Shown piece after piece: positions 27,574 to 37,315 of a DNA stretch of 64,000 bases. The stretch is from Candidatus Poribacteria bacterium. GTDB taxonomy: Bacteria; Poribacteria; WGA-4E; WGA-3G. Under the pieces are notes generated by a model. The model saw only the letters and a list, made by a program, of their open reading frames with translations. It was not told where the DNA came from and made no database searches. Every line of letters starts with the position of its first letter. Position 1 is the stretch's first letter. The stretch lies in the NCBI GenBank assembly GCA_026706025.1, contig JAPOZO010000059.1:62001-126000 (forward strand), read 5' to 3'. The position numbers were made by a program, and so were the translations under genes.

Positions 27574-29034
27574 TCAGCCTTCTTCTCTCACTGAAGGATG
27601 ATAGAGACAAGTTTCTGCATCAACGACACGACCGTCAGGTAATGTATACTGATTCGGTGTGCCTCTGCTCCAAGGTTCCTTGAAATCTCTGCTTCGCGTC
27701 CTATCAGACACCTTCTGCTCGGCAACAGATTCCCATGAAAATCCTCCCATGAGTTGTTCATGCAAGGATGCCTCTAACTCCCTATATGCCGCTTGTCCTG
27801 TGAGGTTTTCAAATTCATCTGGGTCTGTCTCCAAATCGAAGAGAATGGATTCATCTTCAGGGAAGGCGACATACTTATAGCGAGGGGTTCGGAGCATACG
27901 CATCGGTCCCGTGGTCTGGTTTGCCCAGTATTCGGTGATAGCAGTGTCGCGCCAACTGTCAGTGTCACCGGACATAAGATTCGTTAGGTCATCGCCATCC
28001 AAACCTTTAGGAATAGGAATGCCTGCTCTCGCACATAATGTTGGGAAGAGATCGTTTAGCTCGACAGGAGCTGTTACACGTGCGCCGTGTGATTGCTGCA
28101 GCTGCCTGTCCGATATGATTAGCGGGACTCGCGCCGCGGCTTCGTAGTAACTGGATTTCCACCACTGCCCGTGTTCGCCTGCCATCTCGCCGTGGTCTGT
28201 GGTATAGACGATGATGGTATTATCTAAAAATCCGTCACGTTCCAGAAGTGTGAGCAGATCTCCGACAGTCTCATCCAAGAATTCACAACAGGCGTAATAA
28301 GCGGCTCGTGCTTTTCGGGCTTCTTCGGGTGGAATCTCCTCCGTATTGAAATTATCTCTCAAGCCCTTCGCGAAGGGATGTGTCTGCTCCAAGTGTCCTT
28401 CGGGAACGTTGGGCATGTCCACATTATCGGGCCAATATTTATCAAGAAGTCGTTTAGGTGCCGTGAGAGGGAAATGTGGACGGCTGTAACTTGCGAGCAG
28501 GAACCATGGTTGTTCTGATGGTTGGGACCTTAAGTATTCAAGTGTCTCTTCGTTAATAACTCGCTCTTGCAGAAGACTGGTCGGGATTTCTGTGACACCT
28601 GCGAGTCGCGTTCGTTGTCGTATGCGAGATGGCGGATCCAGTGGATCTGTTTGGTGTCCGGCATATCCGCGCAGGTCGCCGTAGGGACGGGACTGGAAGC
28701 CGTTATTCTGCTCTTTACCACCGAAGTGCATCTTCCCGACAAGCGCGGTTGCGTAGCCGTGCTGTGCGAAATGTGCGGGCATTGTGAGATGTTCTGGGAA
28801 CAAGATGGATCCGTTATCCCATGCTGAGCATCGATGTGCGTATTGTCCAGTTAGCATACACATCCGGGAGGGCGTGCAGAGCGGGACTTGGCAGTACGCG
28901 CCCTCAAAATAGGTGCCAGACGCTGCGAGTCGGTCAAGATTTGGTGTCTGTACAATGGAATTACCTTCACACCCAATAGCGTGCGGACTGTGTTCATCAC
29001 TCATCAAAAATAGAATATTCGGTTTTTGAGCCAT
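27574..29034 (-). CDS. Type I sulfatase
   Basis: 486 residues, alkaline-phosphatase-superfamily fold. The sulfatase signature CTPSRMCMLTG starts at Cys53, which formylglycine-generating enzyme would convert to the catalytic formylglycine. Metal ligands are seen in FLMSDEHS near the start and in YTTDHGEMAGEHGQWWK. It cleaves sulfate esters, likely from a polysaccharide or other sulfated compound. No signal peptide is seen, so the enzyme is probably cytoplasmic or the true start is elsewhere; AAGGAGAC about 12 bases upstream supports the given ATG. The neighbouring GHL10 hydrolase and enolase-superfamily genes suit a polysaccharide-use role. Confidence 0.93.
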   Translation of the reverse strand: MAQKPNILFLMSDEHSPHAIGCEGNSIVQTPNLDRLAASGTYFEGAYCQVPLCTPSRMCMLTGQYAHRCSAWDNGSILFPEHLTMPAHFAQHGYATALVGKMHFGGKEQNNGFQSRPYGDLRGYAGHQTDPLDPPSRIRQRTRLAGVTEIPTSLLQERVINEETLEYLRSQPSEQPWFLLASYSRPHFPLTAPKRLLDKYWPDNVDMPNVPEGHLEQTHPFAKGLRDNFNTEEIPPEEARKARAAYYACCEFLDETVGDLLTLLERDGFLDNTIIVYTTDHGEMAGEHGQWWKSSYYEAAARVPLIISDRQLQQSHGARVTAPVELNDLFPTLCARAGIPIPKGLDGDDLTNLMSGDTDSWRDTAITEYWANQTTGPMRMLRTPRYKYVAFPEDESILFDLETDPDEFENLTGQAAYRELEASLHEQLMGGFSWESVAEQKVSDRTRSRDFKEPWSRGTPNQYTLPDGRVVDAETCLYHPSVREEG

Positions 29035-29964
29035 TAATTAAAAGTCTCCTTTAATTTTTTTTAGGACAAGGGCCTCCTCCAACCTGCCTTTAGAACATCT
29101 TTAGGCGCGGGGTACGGCAGACGATCTTAAGTCTGTTTTATTGGAATTCATAGAATCTGCTTTTTCTTATCGGGAATACGGTAATAAGGATATGCCACTA
29201 TCTCTCACCGGAACATTCTTAAACTCAATTTAGTTTACCCGATTCATTGAGAATATGCAAGCAGAATCTTGGAGAAATACAGAACCGTTCAGCTTTAAGA
29301 AATTATAGAGTTTCTCGTCCTTCTTTTAGGATCCGGTGGGGTTGCAAACCGCACCATAGGGTCAATTGAGCGATTTTTCACGACTTTTTAGAATAGTTAT
29401 TATAAACATGCCGCCCTTACAGGGCTTAGGAGACAGAGCAGACGCATTTCTATAAACATACCGTCCCTACGGGACTGAAGAAGTTTTTGAAATCTTCAAG
29501 GTTTTCGCGTAGTATCCGGTTCGGTTAGGAAACCGAACCTACCGGGCCTGGGTCCGAGACGGTTATTTTTTCTAAAATTGACACCTATGGTGGGGTTGCA
29601 AACCGCACCATAGGTGTCAATTGAGTCCCGTAGGTTGGGTTGAACGGCGTTAAGAAAGCAGATATTGGTATGCCACAATACCGTCAAATCCAACTTATTG
29701 TCATATACACCCAAAAACGTAGTGAAACCCAACTTGAGCCTTCAGGTGCCCGAAAACTGCAAAGGCGTTGGGTTTCTCTCGGTTTTCTGCTTGGCGTGCC
29801 ATCTCTGGTGCCGGTTGCGTCTTGTATTAGTTTCAGCGTTTTGGAGGTATCCGTTCAACCTAAGGGAAATCCGCAGAAATACGCAGCAATACGCAGAAAC
29901 ACCCAAGCAATACGCAGAAATACCCAGGCAAAAACACCCCAAGCAAAAACACCTACAGGACTTA
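29035..29964. repeat. Repeat-rich gene-free stretch
   Basis: About 930 bases without a credible gene. It contains a left end of the CAGAGCCATTCAGTTTT element near 29281 (CAGAACCGTTCAGCTTT, no matching right end found), REP-like palindromes at 29328, 29514 and 29585, the ATAAACATACC hairpin pair at 29402 and 29452, and a run of AATACGCAGAAACACCC-type units at 29870-29960. The ORFs readable through it are repeat translations. Confidence 0.6.
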
Positions 29965-31977
29965 TCAATGTGGCGGTTTTGCTTTGCGTTTTGCGACCCC
30001 GATAGCCAGTGCCGGTAATACAGCCTCAGAAATATCAAGGGAATAATCAAAAATTGTCCATCCCGACGCGCCTAAGTTGCGCGAAAGGTAGATCTGTTCA
30101 ACAACCGCATCTGGTGTCAGTAGCGAATTAGAAGCAGTCGCGCCGATACCCGGATAGATGGCAACATCTTTAGGCATAAGAGCGAGTTGATTGGTTAACA
30201 ACTCCGTGAAATAGCTTGTGTCTTCTGTATAATTCATCGGACACACAAAATCAACATAACCAGATTTCGCCCATGCGATCCAATCCTGTCCGATAGAAGT
30301 GACACATCCGGGATACCAGCCAAAGACGGCAGCAGAAATTTTGACTTCAGGGTCAACTTCGCGCGCGCGTTTGTGGAGCAGACGTACTAAGCGTGTGATC
30401 TGTTGTACACGCCACTCGGTATACTTTTCGCTATGTGTACCCGTTTTTGGCAAGACTGCGGCGGGCCATTTATCAATCTGCAGCCGCGTTGCCAGCACGA
30501 ATCTCTCGCGGCAGCCCTGACAGTAGCAGGCATGGCTTCCCGGATAACGGATATAATCGAGATGGATGCCGTCTACATCGTAATTTGTCACGATTTCAAG
30601 GATGCTATCCAATTCCAGAAGCACATTTTTTGGATGTGAGGGGCAGAGCCAATTGAGGGGTTGCCCCGTTGCGGAGACTTGGGTCCGTCCTGCTTTCCGT
30701 ATTTTTTCGACGAATTCTTTCGGCGCGCCTTCCAAATTCCACGTGATTTTCCACACATGAACTTCTAAGCCGTGCTTGTGTGCGGCTTCAACGCACTGCG
30801 CAATCTGATCGCCGTATTGCGTATAAGTTTTGCTCTGTGGCAAGATTTTACTCGGATAATGTGCGACCCCTGCCCACGCCATGTTTGGCAGAATTATGTT
30901 AACCCCTGCAGACGCTAATTCCTTGGCAGACCGTTCCCAATCTCCGGGATAGGCACCAAGTCCAGAGTGATTCCATACGGCGCGCCCTTCAGTTTCAACA
31001 CTGATGTGCGATAGGAAATAGGCTTTTGAGAATTCTGCGCGACTCGCGCGAGCGATCGTTATTGCTGTATTGTAAACCCCGGTATCATACGCAGTGCGCG
31101 CCCGATTCATCAAATCTGTTCCAGCTGCCAATGCTTGATTCGCTTCGGGGATATTGCTCTGCTGAACAAATTGCTTTAGTGCAGCGAAATCTTTGGTGTG
31201 TCCAATAGTCGTCATCGCCGCTATAACTTGTTCAGCAATCGTACGCCGAAATTCTGGAACGAGATGTCCTAAGAGCGCAGCGAGCATCTGCATCTTGCGC
31301 GGGATATCGTCTGGAAGGAAAATATGACTGAAGAAGATCCCTGCCTTCCCTACAGATAGCGCCGGTAAATCAGTAGACTCACCTTTGGCATTGTGCCAGT
31401 ACCCGATAATTTTCGTATCGGGTGTTGTCGGTTCTGCCACTGTAATGTTCCAAGATGCTTGCCTGATAGATGCTGGCATATCAGGTATATCAGGAGCGTT
31501 CAGCTGAATTGAAGCAAAATGCCCAGGTGCCTCTTGCCGTAGCCAATTTGTTTGACGCAAACCGAGGAGCGGTGCCACTGCATCGGGTAAAGTATAGGTT
31601 ACAAACAGTTTACCACCACTTGCTACAAAACCTTTTAATAAGTTCGCAGTTTGCGCTGTGATCACAGGGTTCAGTGGAAGAACAATCAATCGCCGGGATT
31701 TGAGTTGTGCTTCAGAGAGCGCTGCCTCTTCAAGCGTGGCAGCGGTTAATCCGATGCCGTTGAGCAGCCGGTTGAATCTTTTAGCGACAGAACGAGCATA
31801 TTGAACATCACCTGCTGATACCTGCGGCGTGGCTTTCGGTAAGACAATTGCAATCTCTGCTCGCTGCGCTGCAGCGAGGTTGAACCCACCGACACACCAG
31901 AGTAACAGGCACACCAGAATAACTATTGGGGTTGCATAGGGTAGACGCTGATTTGCAAGTCGAAGAAAAAACATCAT
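29965..31977 (-). CDS. Putative glycoside hydrolase, GHL10 / DUF187 type
   Basis: 670 residues. A membrane anchor or signal lies at about 14-36 (ATPIVILVCLLLWCVGGF). Residues 60-300 look like a GATase-like/ThuA-like fold plus helical region. Residues about 330-650 are the GHL10 barrel: GVNIILPNMAWAGVAHYPS, HKHGLEVHVWKITWN, DGIHLDYIRYPG, EVKISAAVFGWYP and DFVCPMNYTED, matching the YngK-like UPF0748 family. Expected to act on cell-envelope or environmental polysaccharides outside the cytoplasm. The ATG at 31977 directly follows the stop of the amidase gene, so the two are translationally coupled, which hints at work on peptidoglycan or its attached glycans. Confidence 0.85.
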   Translation of the reverse strand: MMFFLRLANQRLPYATPIVILVCLLLWCVGGFNLAAAQRAEIAIVLPKATPQVSAGDVQYARSVAKRFNRLLNGIGLTAATLEEAALSEAQLKSRRLIVLPLNPVITAQTANLLKGFVASGGKLFVTYTLPDAVAPLLGLRQTNWLRQEAPGHFASIQLNAPDIPDMPASIRQASWNITVAEPTTPDTKIIGYWHNAKGESTDLPALSVGKAGIFFSHIFLPDDIPRKMQMLAALLGHLVPEFRRTIAEQVIAAMTTIGHTKDFAALKQFVQQSNIPEANQALAAGTDLMNRARTAYDTGVYNTAITIARASRAEFSKAYFLSHISVETEGRAVWNHSGLGAYPGDWERSAKELASAGVNIILPNMAWAGVAHYPSKILPQSKTYTQYGDQIAQCVEAAHKHGLEVHVWKITWNLEGAPKEFVEKIRKAGRTQVSATGQPLNWLCPSHPKNVLLELDSILEIVTNYDVDGIHLDYIRYPGSHACYCQGCRERFVLATRLQIDKWPAAVLPKTGTHSEKYTEWRVQQITRLVRLLHKRAREVDPEVKISAAVFGWYPGCVTSIGQDWIAWAKSGYVDFVCPMNYTEDTSYFTELLTNQLALMPKDVAIYPGIGATASNSLLTPDAVVEQIYLSRNLGASGWTIFDYSLDISEAVLPALAIGVAKRKAKPPH

Positions 31978-33456
31978 CTATTTCCTTACAATCCTTTTAG
32001 CGGAAAATTTTGGGACTTGAGTTTTAACAAAAGGTGTTTCACCAGTCTTCCCTAAAAATTTATCGACACCTTGTGCAATAGCGGTGGCGATTTTATGCTG
32101 ATATGCCGACGTTGTGAGTTTCCGTCCTTCCACTGGGTTCGACACAAATCCGGTTTCAATGAGAATAGCAGGCACCTTTGTTCCTATTAAGACGACAAAG
32201 CGAGCATGTTTGACACCACGGTCAACCGCGCCTGTGTTCTGGACCAATGCATCCTGTACATGCCTTGCCAAGCGTTTGCTATCCTCACTTTTGCTTTCTC
32301 GTATCAATCCCACCAACAATGTTTCCAATTCTTGGATACTGTAGCCGGAGTTTATATTTTCTCGTGCTGCGATTTTTTCTGAGGCTTTGTCCGTACTGGT
32401 TACATCCAGATAGTAGGTTTCGATGCCGTTGGCTCTCGAACTTTCAGCTGCATTGGCATGGATACTGAGAAAAAGATCTGCTTTACGTTGCGTCGCGAAT
32501 TCGGTACGTTTTTTGAGTGGAATAAGATGATCGGTCTCGCGTGTCATTAGCACGGTATAGCCTTTTGCTGTTAAAACCTCGCGGAGTTTGTGTGAGATAC
32601 TGAGAACAATACCTTTCTCTTGAAGATTACTACTTCCGAGGCCTCCTGGATCTTTCCCACCGTGTCCGGGGTCGATAACAATCGTTTTCGCGGTCAATCC
32701 AAATTCACGCGTTAATGATTTTGGGACTAAAGGTTCAGGATCCGTAACCGGTGCTGCGGATTTCGGCTGCTTTGCTTGCTGTGGTTCAGGCCGCGGTTGT
32801 GGTTGTATTTGAATATTTTCTTTAGCGGGTGGGCGAACCGATTTTGGTTGTGTCTTGAGTACTTGTAGTTCTTTAGCGGCAACATCGCCAATTTTCTGGT
32901 TTGTTGAAGAATCAACAAGACTTTTATAGGACGTTTCAGCGCGTGTGGGATACCCTTGCCTTGCATACGCCCGTGCCAATTCCAACTTGGCAGGCTCGGA
33001 CACTTGGGAATCCGCATAACGGTTCTCCACAAGTTGGTATTGCATGATAGCCTGAGAATCGTCGTTGATATAATCGTAGCAACGTCCTAACCAATAGTGA
33101 GCCAGTGGTCTGTATTTCGAGTTAGGATAGGTGTGAATCAGCTTTCGGAGTGCTTTAATCGCCTGCTGCGGTGCTTCGGTGCCCCCAACCTTGATGCTCC
33201 ACATCCAACTTGAGGCGATTGCGTATTGTGCATCATCTGCTGACGGTCCCTGGACATCTGCATCAATAACCTTTTGGAACTCTGAAACAAGAGCACGCCA
33301 CTCCGCAGCGGTGGCAGGCGTTGTACCGGTTGTATACGCATGATGGCGCAGTGAAGCCTCTTCATATAACAAAGCCTGTTTATACCCTGACATGCTCATA
33401 CATCCAGACAATATTGCCAGAAAGAGTCCGAGCAGACAGAAACAACACATTTTCAT
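31978..33456 (-). CDS. N-acetylmuramoyl-L-alanine amidase lipoprotein with TPR region
   Basis: Start set at ATG 33456 because AGAGGAG lies seven bases before it; a TTG at 33477 would add seven residues. The N-terminus MKMCCFCLLGLFLAILSGC is a lipoprotein signal with lipobox LSGC. Residues about 30-185 are TPR/YbgF-like repeats (KYRPLAHYWLGRCYDYIND), then a proline/glutamine-rich linker, then an Amidase_3 domain with zinc and catalytic residues in VIDPGHGGKDPGGLG, LFLSIHANA and ILIETGFVSNP. It cleaves the amide between muramic acid and the stem peptide, probably in cell separation or wall turnover in the periplasm. Operon with the GHL10 gene. Confidence 0.93.
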   Translation of the reverse strand: MKMCCFCLLGLFLAILSGCMSMSGYKQALLYEEASLRHHAYTTGTTPATAAEWRALVSEFQKVIDADVQGPSADDAQYAIASSWMWSIKVGGTEAPQQAIKALRKLIHTYPNSKYRPLAHYWLGRCYDYINDDSQAIMQYQLVENRYADSQVSEPAKLELARAYARQGYPTRAETSYKSLVDSSTNQKIGDVAAKELQVLKTQPKSVRPPAKENIQIQPQPRPEPQQAKQPKSAAPVTDPEPLVPKSLTREFGLTAKTIVIDPGHGGKDPGGLGSSNLQEKGIVLSISHKLREVLTAKGYTVLMTRETDHLIPLKKRTEFATQRKADLFLSIHANAAESSRANGIETYYLDVTSTDKASEKIAARENINSGYSIQELETLLVGLIRESKSEDSKRLARHVQDALVQNTGAVDRGVKHARFVVLIGTKVPAILIETGFVSNPVEGRKLTTSAYQHKIATAIAQGVDKFLGKTGETPFVKTQVPKFSAKRIVRK

Positions 33457-34062
33457 AATTTTTCTCCTCTTACACAATGTTTGTTTTCCGATTTCTTCTG
33501 TATGCCATAAAATAAAACGAAATATCTACATTTTTCGTTACCAAATTATGCTATCTGGGTAGCACCTATTTGTGGGTTATAGCAGCCCAGTTATCAACTG
33601 TTGGAGATAAAGTTCTCCAGAATCGCATTGTGCTGATTTGGGAGACCAACACCAGCAAGGCGGAATGTGTATAGAAAGTGGTGTAAAATATCTCCTTGAA
33701 CCCCAGCGGAGTGACCTCGGTGGAAGCAGGAGGATAAAAAATAAACCTCTTTATACACCTATTGAAGAAATCCGTAGAAATACGCGGAAACACCCAAGCA
33801 AAACACCTATCAAAGACACCTATCAATCCGCAGAAATACCCAAGCAAAACACCTATGGGAGACTTCAATTTTTATTTTCTAACTCACGTAATTTTTATTA
33901 AATTTATTTGATTTTTCCCTAAAAATACCATATAATCTAAATTAGATATAATCTTTATAATTTAATTATTAAAATAGTAATAAAAATTGACTAATTATAA
34001 CCTAAGTTGCTGGGTTGTCCGTCTATCGGATAGCCTTTGTTTCCAAATAAGGAGAACAACGT
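33457..34062. repeat. Spacer with ACACCCAAGCAAAACACC repeats and an AT-rich tract
   Basis: 33770-33866 carries two units of GAAATACGCGGAAACACCCA / CAAAACACCTAT type, related to 29870-29960 and to a fragment near 40566. 33885-33995 is strongly AT-rich and precedes the metallopeptidase gene; it may hold its promoter, but no clear box pair was found. No gene recognised. Confidence 0.5.
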
Positions 34063-36198
34063 ATGAAAACAACACTATGTTTTATACTGACACTATTCAC
34101 TTTTACAATGCTTGTATTTGTGCCAAACAGTTTCGCACAAGACGCGGTACCAGAGTATGCCGTGCGAGTGATATACTTTCTACCGAACGACCGTCAACCG
34201 AAGCCTGACATAGACAAAATGCTGGATACAGAGATAAAAGAGGCGCAGCGATTTTTCGCAGACCAGTTGGAAGTCCACGGGTTCGACAGAAAAACATTTA
34301 GAATTGAAACCGATGATGCCGGAAATGCTATTGTTCATCATGTTAACGGACAGCACGACGATGCATATTACCAGAATCCTTCCGTTGGTGGATCCCATAG
34401 TGCCGCTAACGAAATTGCAGAACAGTTTGATATGTCAAAAAATATCTATTATATCGCCTTGGATAGCAGTAGTATTTTCCTTGATGGCAGAGAGATAACG
34501 GGTTGGGCATACGGAAATAGCGTGAGTGGCGTAGCATTTGTTACAGCCTTTGAGAAAGTTCCCACTATTCATGAACTTGGACATGCTTTTGGATTGACAC
34601 ATGATTACCGTTCTAACTTTAAGGCAAAAAGAGCTTATACTTCAGACTTTCATGGGATTATGACAACCACTTTCTGTGCGGCAGAATGGTTATATACACA
34701 CCGATATTTCAACTCAAATCCAGGAGAAAGTAATAATAACACGGATATTCAATTTCACCCTCCCGAACTTATTGAACCACCGACTAAAATACGTCTCCGA
34801 TTTACATTAACTGACCCTGATGGACTTCACCAAGTGCAGTTGTTGCATCCACAAAGGTTTTTACCAGGAGAGTATAATCATTTGGCAGGAATAAACGAGG
34901 CAACTTTAGCTGCTTGCCAGAAGTTAAGCGGTAAACGAGCCACCGTCGAATTTGTAACGCATGATTTGGTAGGGCATAATGATACAACTAATGAAATAGC
35001 CATTGCTAATAAAATATTTCTGAAAATTATAGATGTTTCTGGAAACACTACACAGCGTCTGTTTGACATTGATATTACGCCTCTTATGCCTTTACATGAA
35101 GTTGTTTCAATACCAGATCCGAATTTAGCATCAGTAATCCGGGAAAAACTCGGTTTGGCATCCGGGGATTCCATAACGAATCTGAATATTTTTCGGCTAT
35201 CTAAACTTGTAGCCGTCGGTCGTCAGATAACAAACCTTACAGGGCTTGAACACGCAATCTACCTGCGTGAATTAAATTTGTTAGGTAATCAAATCGAGGA
35301 CGTAACCCCTCTCTCACAGTTGACATATTTGACAACATTACATATTGGGGGTAATAAAATTCAAGACATCACGCCTCTCGAAACTTTAAAGTCCTTGAGC
35401 AATTTAAGTTTAGCGGATAATCCTATCAGCAACCTCACAGTTCTTTCTGCATTTAAAAACTTAGAAGTTTTAGGCATTGGGAATAATCCTATCAGCGATA
35501 TCAGTCCAGTTTGGGAGTTGACACAACTGAGATATTTATCACTCAGATTTTTAAAGATTCGTGACCTTTCTCCGCTCACAAACTTTACAAACTTAACAGA
35601 ATTACAGGTTGATTCTGCTGAAATCAGCGACATCACACCCCTTTCAGGATTGGCGAATTTAAGAAGCTTATATCTTAGGAACAATCAAATCAGCGATGTC
35701 AGTCCGCTGTCTGAACTTGTCAATCTCAGAGAATTATACCTTGAAGGAAACCCGATTAAAGATAGAAAACCGCTTCTTGAACTCCTACAAAAGACTCCAG
35801 ATGTTAAAATACATCTCAAGTGGGGTGGTAAACCGTTGCCTGTCACTTTATCCCACTTCCGCGCAGAACACACCAATACGGGTGTTGTGCTCAAATGGGT
35901 AACAGAATCGGAGGTGGATAATGCTGGGTTTTATATTTATCGCAGTGAAACAAGGGACGGAGCATTCAAGGTTGTCAACCCGACGATGATACAAGGTGCA
36001 GGCACAATCAGCGAACGTAACACCTACACCTGGAGAGATACCACCGCTAAACCGAATGTCGTTTACTACTATCAGATAGAGGACATTTCGCATGCAGGCG
36101 TTCGCAAGCAGTTAGCTACTGTTCGCATGAGAGGGTTGGTGTCTGCGAGTGGTAAACTGACTACAAAATGGGCCGATTTGAAAATACAGGAGGAATGA
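34063..36198 (+). CDS. Secreted metzincin-type metallopeptidase with LRR and FN3-like tail
   Basis: 711 residues. Signal peptide to about residue 25 (VPNSFAQDA). The zinc motif HELGHAFGLTHD near residues 170-181 matches the HExxHxxGxxHD of metzincins. Residues 350-590 are a capped internalin-type LRR block (SIPDPNLASVIREKLGLASG, then NPISDISPVWEL-type units), and the tail (about 595-711) is an FN3-like domain (VTESEVDNAGFYIYRSE) ending in GKLTTKWADLKIQEE. AAGGAG precedes the ATG. Likely an extracellular protease whose LRR and tail bind targets or the surface. The tail resembles C-terminal sorting-like ends of many Poribacterial secreted proteins, which is recollection rather than a search result. 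Confidence 0.87.
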   Translation: MKTTLCFILTLFTFTMLVFVPNSFAQDAVPEYAVRVIYFLPNDRQPKPDIDKMLDTEIKEAQRFFADQLEVHGFDRKTFRIETDDAGNAIVHHVNGQHDDAYYQNPSVGGSHSAANEIAEQFDMSKNIYYIALDSSSIFLDGREITGWAYGNSVSGVAFVTAFEKVPTIHELGHAFGLTHDYRSNFKAKRAYTSDFHGIMTTTFCAAEWLYTHRYFNSNPGESNNNTDIQFHPPELIEPPTKIRLRFTLTDPDGLHQVQLLHPQRFLPGEYNHLAGINEATLAACQKLSGKRATVEFVTHDLVGHNDTTNEIAIANKIFLKIIDVSGNTTQRLFDIDITPLMPLHEVVSIPDPNLASVIREKLGLASGDSITNLNIFRLSKLVAVGRQITNLTGLEHAIYLRELNLLGNQIEDVTPLSQLTYLTTLHIGGNKIQDITPLETLKSLSNLSLADNPISNLTVLSAFKNLEVLGIGNNPISDISPVWELTQLRYLSLRFLKIRDLSPLTNFTNLTELQVDSAEISDITPLSGLANLRSLYLRNNQISDVSPLSELVNLRELYLEGNPIKDRKPLLELLQKTPDVKIHLKWGGKPLPVTLSHFRAEHTNTGVVLKWVTESEVDNAGFYIYRSETRDGAFKVVNPTMIQGAGTISERNTYTWRDTTAKPNVVYYYQIEDISHAGVRKQLATVRMRGLVSASGKLTTKWADLKIQEE

Positions 36199-36222
36199 AG
36201 AACAGATATAGGGTTCACCTCT

Positions 36223-36341
36223 CAGAGCCATTCAGTTTTCGGTTTTTCAGGCATTTTCGCGGAGGGATCGCGAGCACAGCTTGCTCCTACCGGGAGAGGT
36301 GTCCGAAAAAATCGGAGTTATGTGACAATTGAATGGCTCTG
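36223..36341. mobile_element. Short copy of the CAGAGCCATTCAGTTTT-ended element with 9-bp target duplication
   Basis: Ends CAGAGCCATTCAGTTTTC (left) and AATTGAATGGCTCTG (right) enclose 119 bp. Outside them lie TTCACCTCT (36214-36222) and TTCATCTCT (36342-36350), a 9-base duplication with one difference. The interior carries a GCGAGCACAGC repeat and no ORF. Confidence 0.7.
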
Positions 36342-36428
36342 TTCATCTCTGTTTCTCTGTTGACCCGCATTACAATCTATGCTACACTGACATTTCACAA
36401 CTGATTCTGAATATAATGGAAGGAACCG

Positions 36429-37136
36429 ATGGAACTGACTCCGCAAGAAATCCAACTGTTTCGTCACAACGGCTTCATCAAATTTCCGACCCAACTCTCT
36501 ACCGATCACGTAGCGGCATTAAAAACGGCGGCGTTGAAGGACATAGCGGAAGGCGTAGAACCTGTTGCACGTCAAGATGACAGAATTATCCGAATCTCTG
36601 CAATTTGGGAGCGCGGCGGTATCTTCCGAGAGACGATCACCTGTGATGAAATTCTCAATCCACTGGAATCGCTATTGGGTTCGGATATAGAATTCGTGCT
36701 AAATCGCCACAATCATGTCTATCTCCGAGATGCGGGTTCAAGTCATTCGCTCGCCTTACATCGCGATGTCCGTCATTGGTCCCGGACAATCGCGACTGTC
36801 TTGGTCTATTTGGAAGACACAAATTTGGAAAATGGTTGTACACGGGTTGTGCCTGGATCACACCACTTACCCGCTTTCGCTAATCTCGAAGATGAAGCCC
36901 TACAGGAGATCGCTGCGGGTCAGGCGATTCCGTTACCGATGCCAGCAGGTGGTTTGCTTGCCATTGATAGCATGATAATCCACTCGGCAGGCATCAATCA
37001 GACGGATGGGACGCGGATGAGCATGACGCTCGGCTACCACAGCGCAGATGAACTCACGTTGGAAGACAATCCCAAGAGAGTGCTCGTCCGCGGCACGCGA
37101 CCTTATCGCGGTAACGACAAACCACGGGAGTATTAG
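36429..37136 (+). CDS. Phytanoyl-CoA dioxygenase (PhyH) family oxygenase
   Basis: 235 residues; GGAAGGA precedes the ATG. It begins with the PhyH pattern MELTPQEIQLFRHNGFIKF. Iron ligands His and Asp are in LALHRDVRHWS and the distal His in SMIIHSAGINQTDGTR, where the arginine probably binds 2-oxoglutarate. Soluble Fe(II)/2-oxoglutarate-dependent oxygenase. It is shorter and only distantly like the copy at 17567, and it stands alone between a transposon-like remnant and the tRNA unit, so no pathway can be named. Confidence 0.88.
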   Translation: MELTPQEIQLFRHNGFIKFPTQLSTDHVAALKTAALKDIAEGVEPVARQDDRIIRISAIWERGGIFRETITCDEILNPLESLLGSDIEFVLNRHNHVYLRDAGSSHSLALHRDVRHWSRTIATVLVYLEDTNLENGCTRVVPGSHHLPAFANLEDEALQEIAAGQAIPLPMPAGGLLAIDSMIIHSAGINQTDGTRMSMTLGYHSADELTLEDNPKRVLVRGTRPYRGNDKPREY

Positions 37137-37244
37137 TATCCGGGCAAAATTTGTTCTGCTATTGGAATCAACTTGCAAGCAATACCTGAAAACCATTTTG
37201 GTAAGGGTTGCTTTTTATTATTTTTCGGAAAAATCAATTTTTTC

Positions 37245-37273
37245 TTGACAAACATTAGACGATGTGGTATACT
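37245..37273 (+). promoter_or_regulatory. Sigma-70-type promoter of the tRNA unit
   Basis: TTGACA at 37245-37250 and TATACT at 37268-37273, separated by 17 bases, about 43 bases before tRNA-Val. Confidence 0.8.
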
Positions 37274-37315
37274 TAATAACGTCCTTGAGATGAGATGTTA
37301 TCAAAATCTCATTTT

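Noticed and set aside
29640-30005. Frames of about 120 codons across the repeat-rich spacer
   Set aside because: They translate repeat units (QAIRRNTQAKTP) and end inside the GHL10 gene on the other strand.
33638-33901. 87-codon frame upstream of the metallopeptidase
   Set aside because: Made of the ACACCCAAGC repeat; no ribosome site and no protein-like character.
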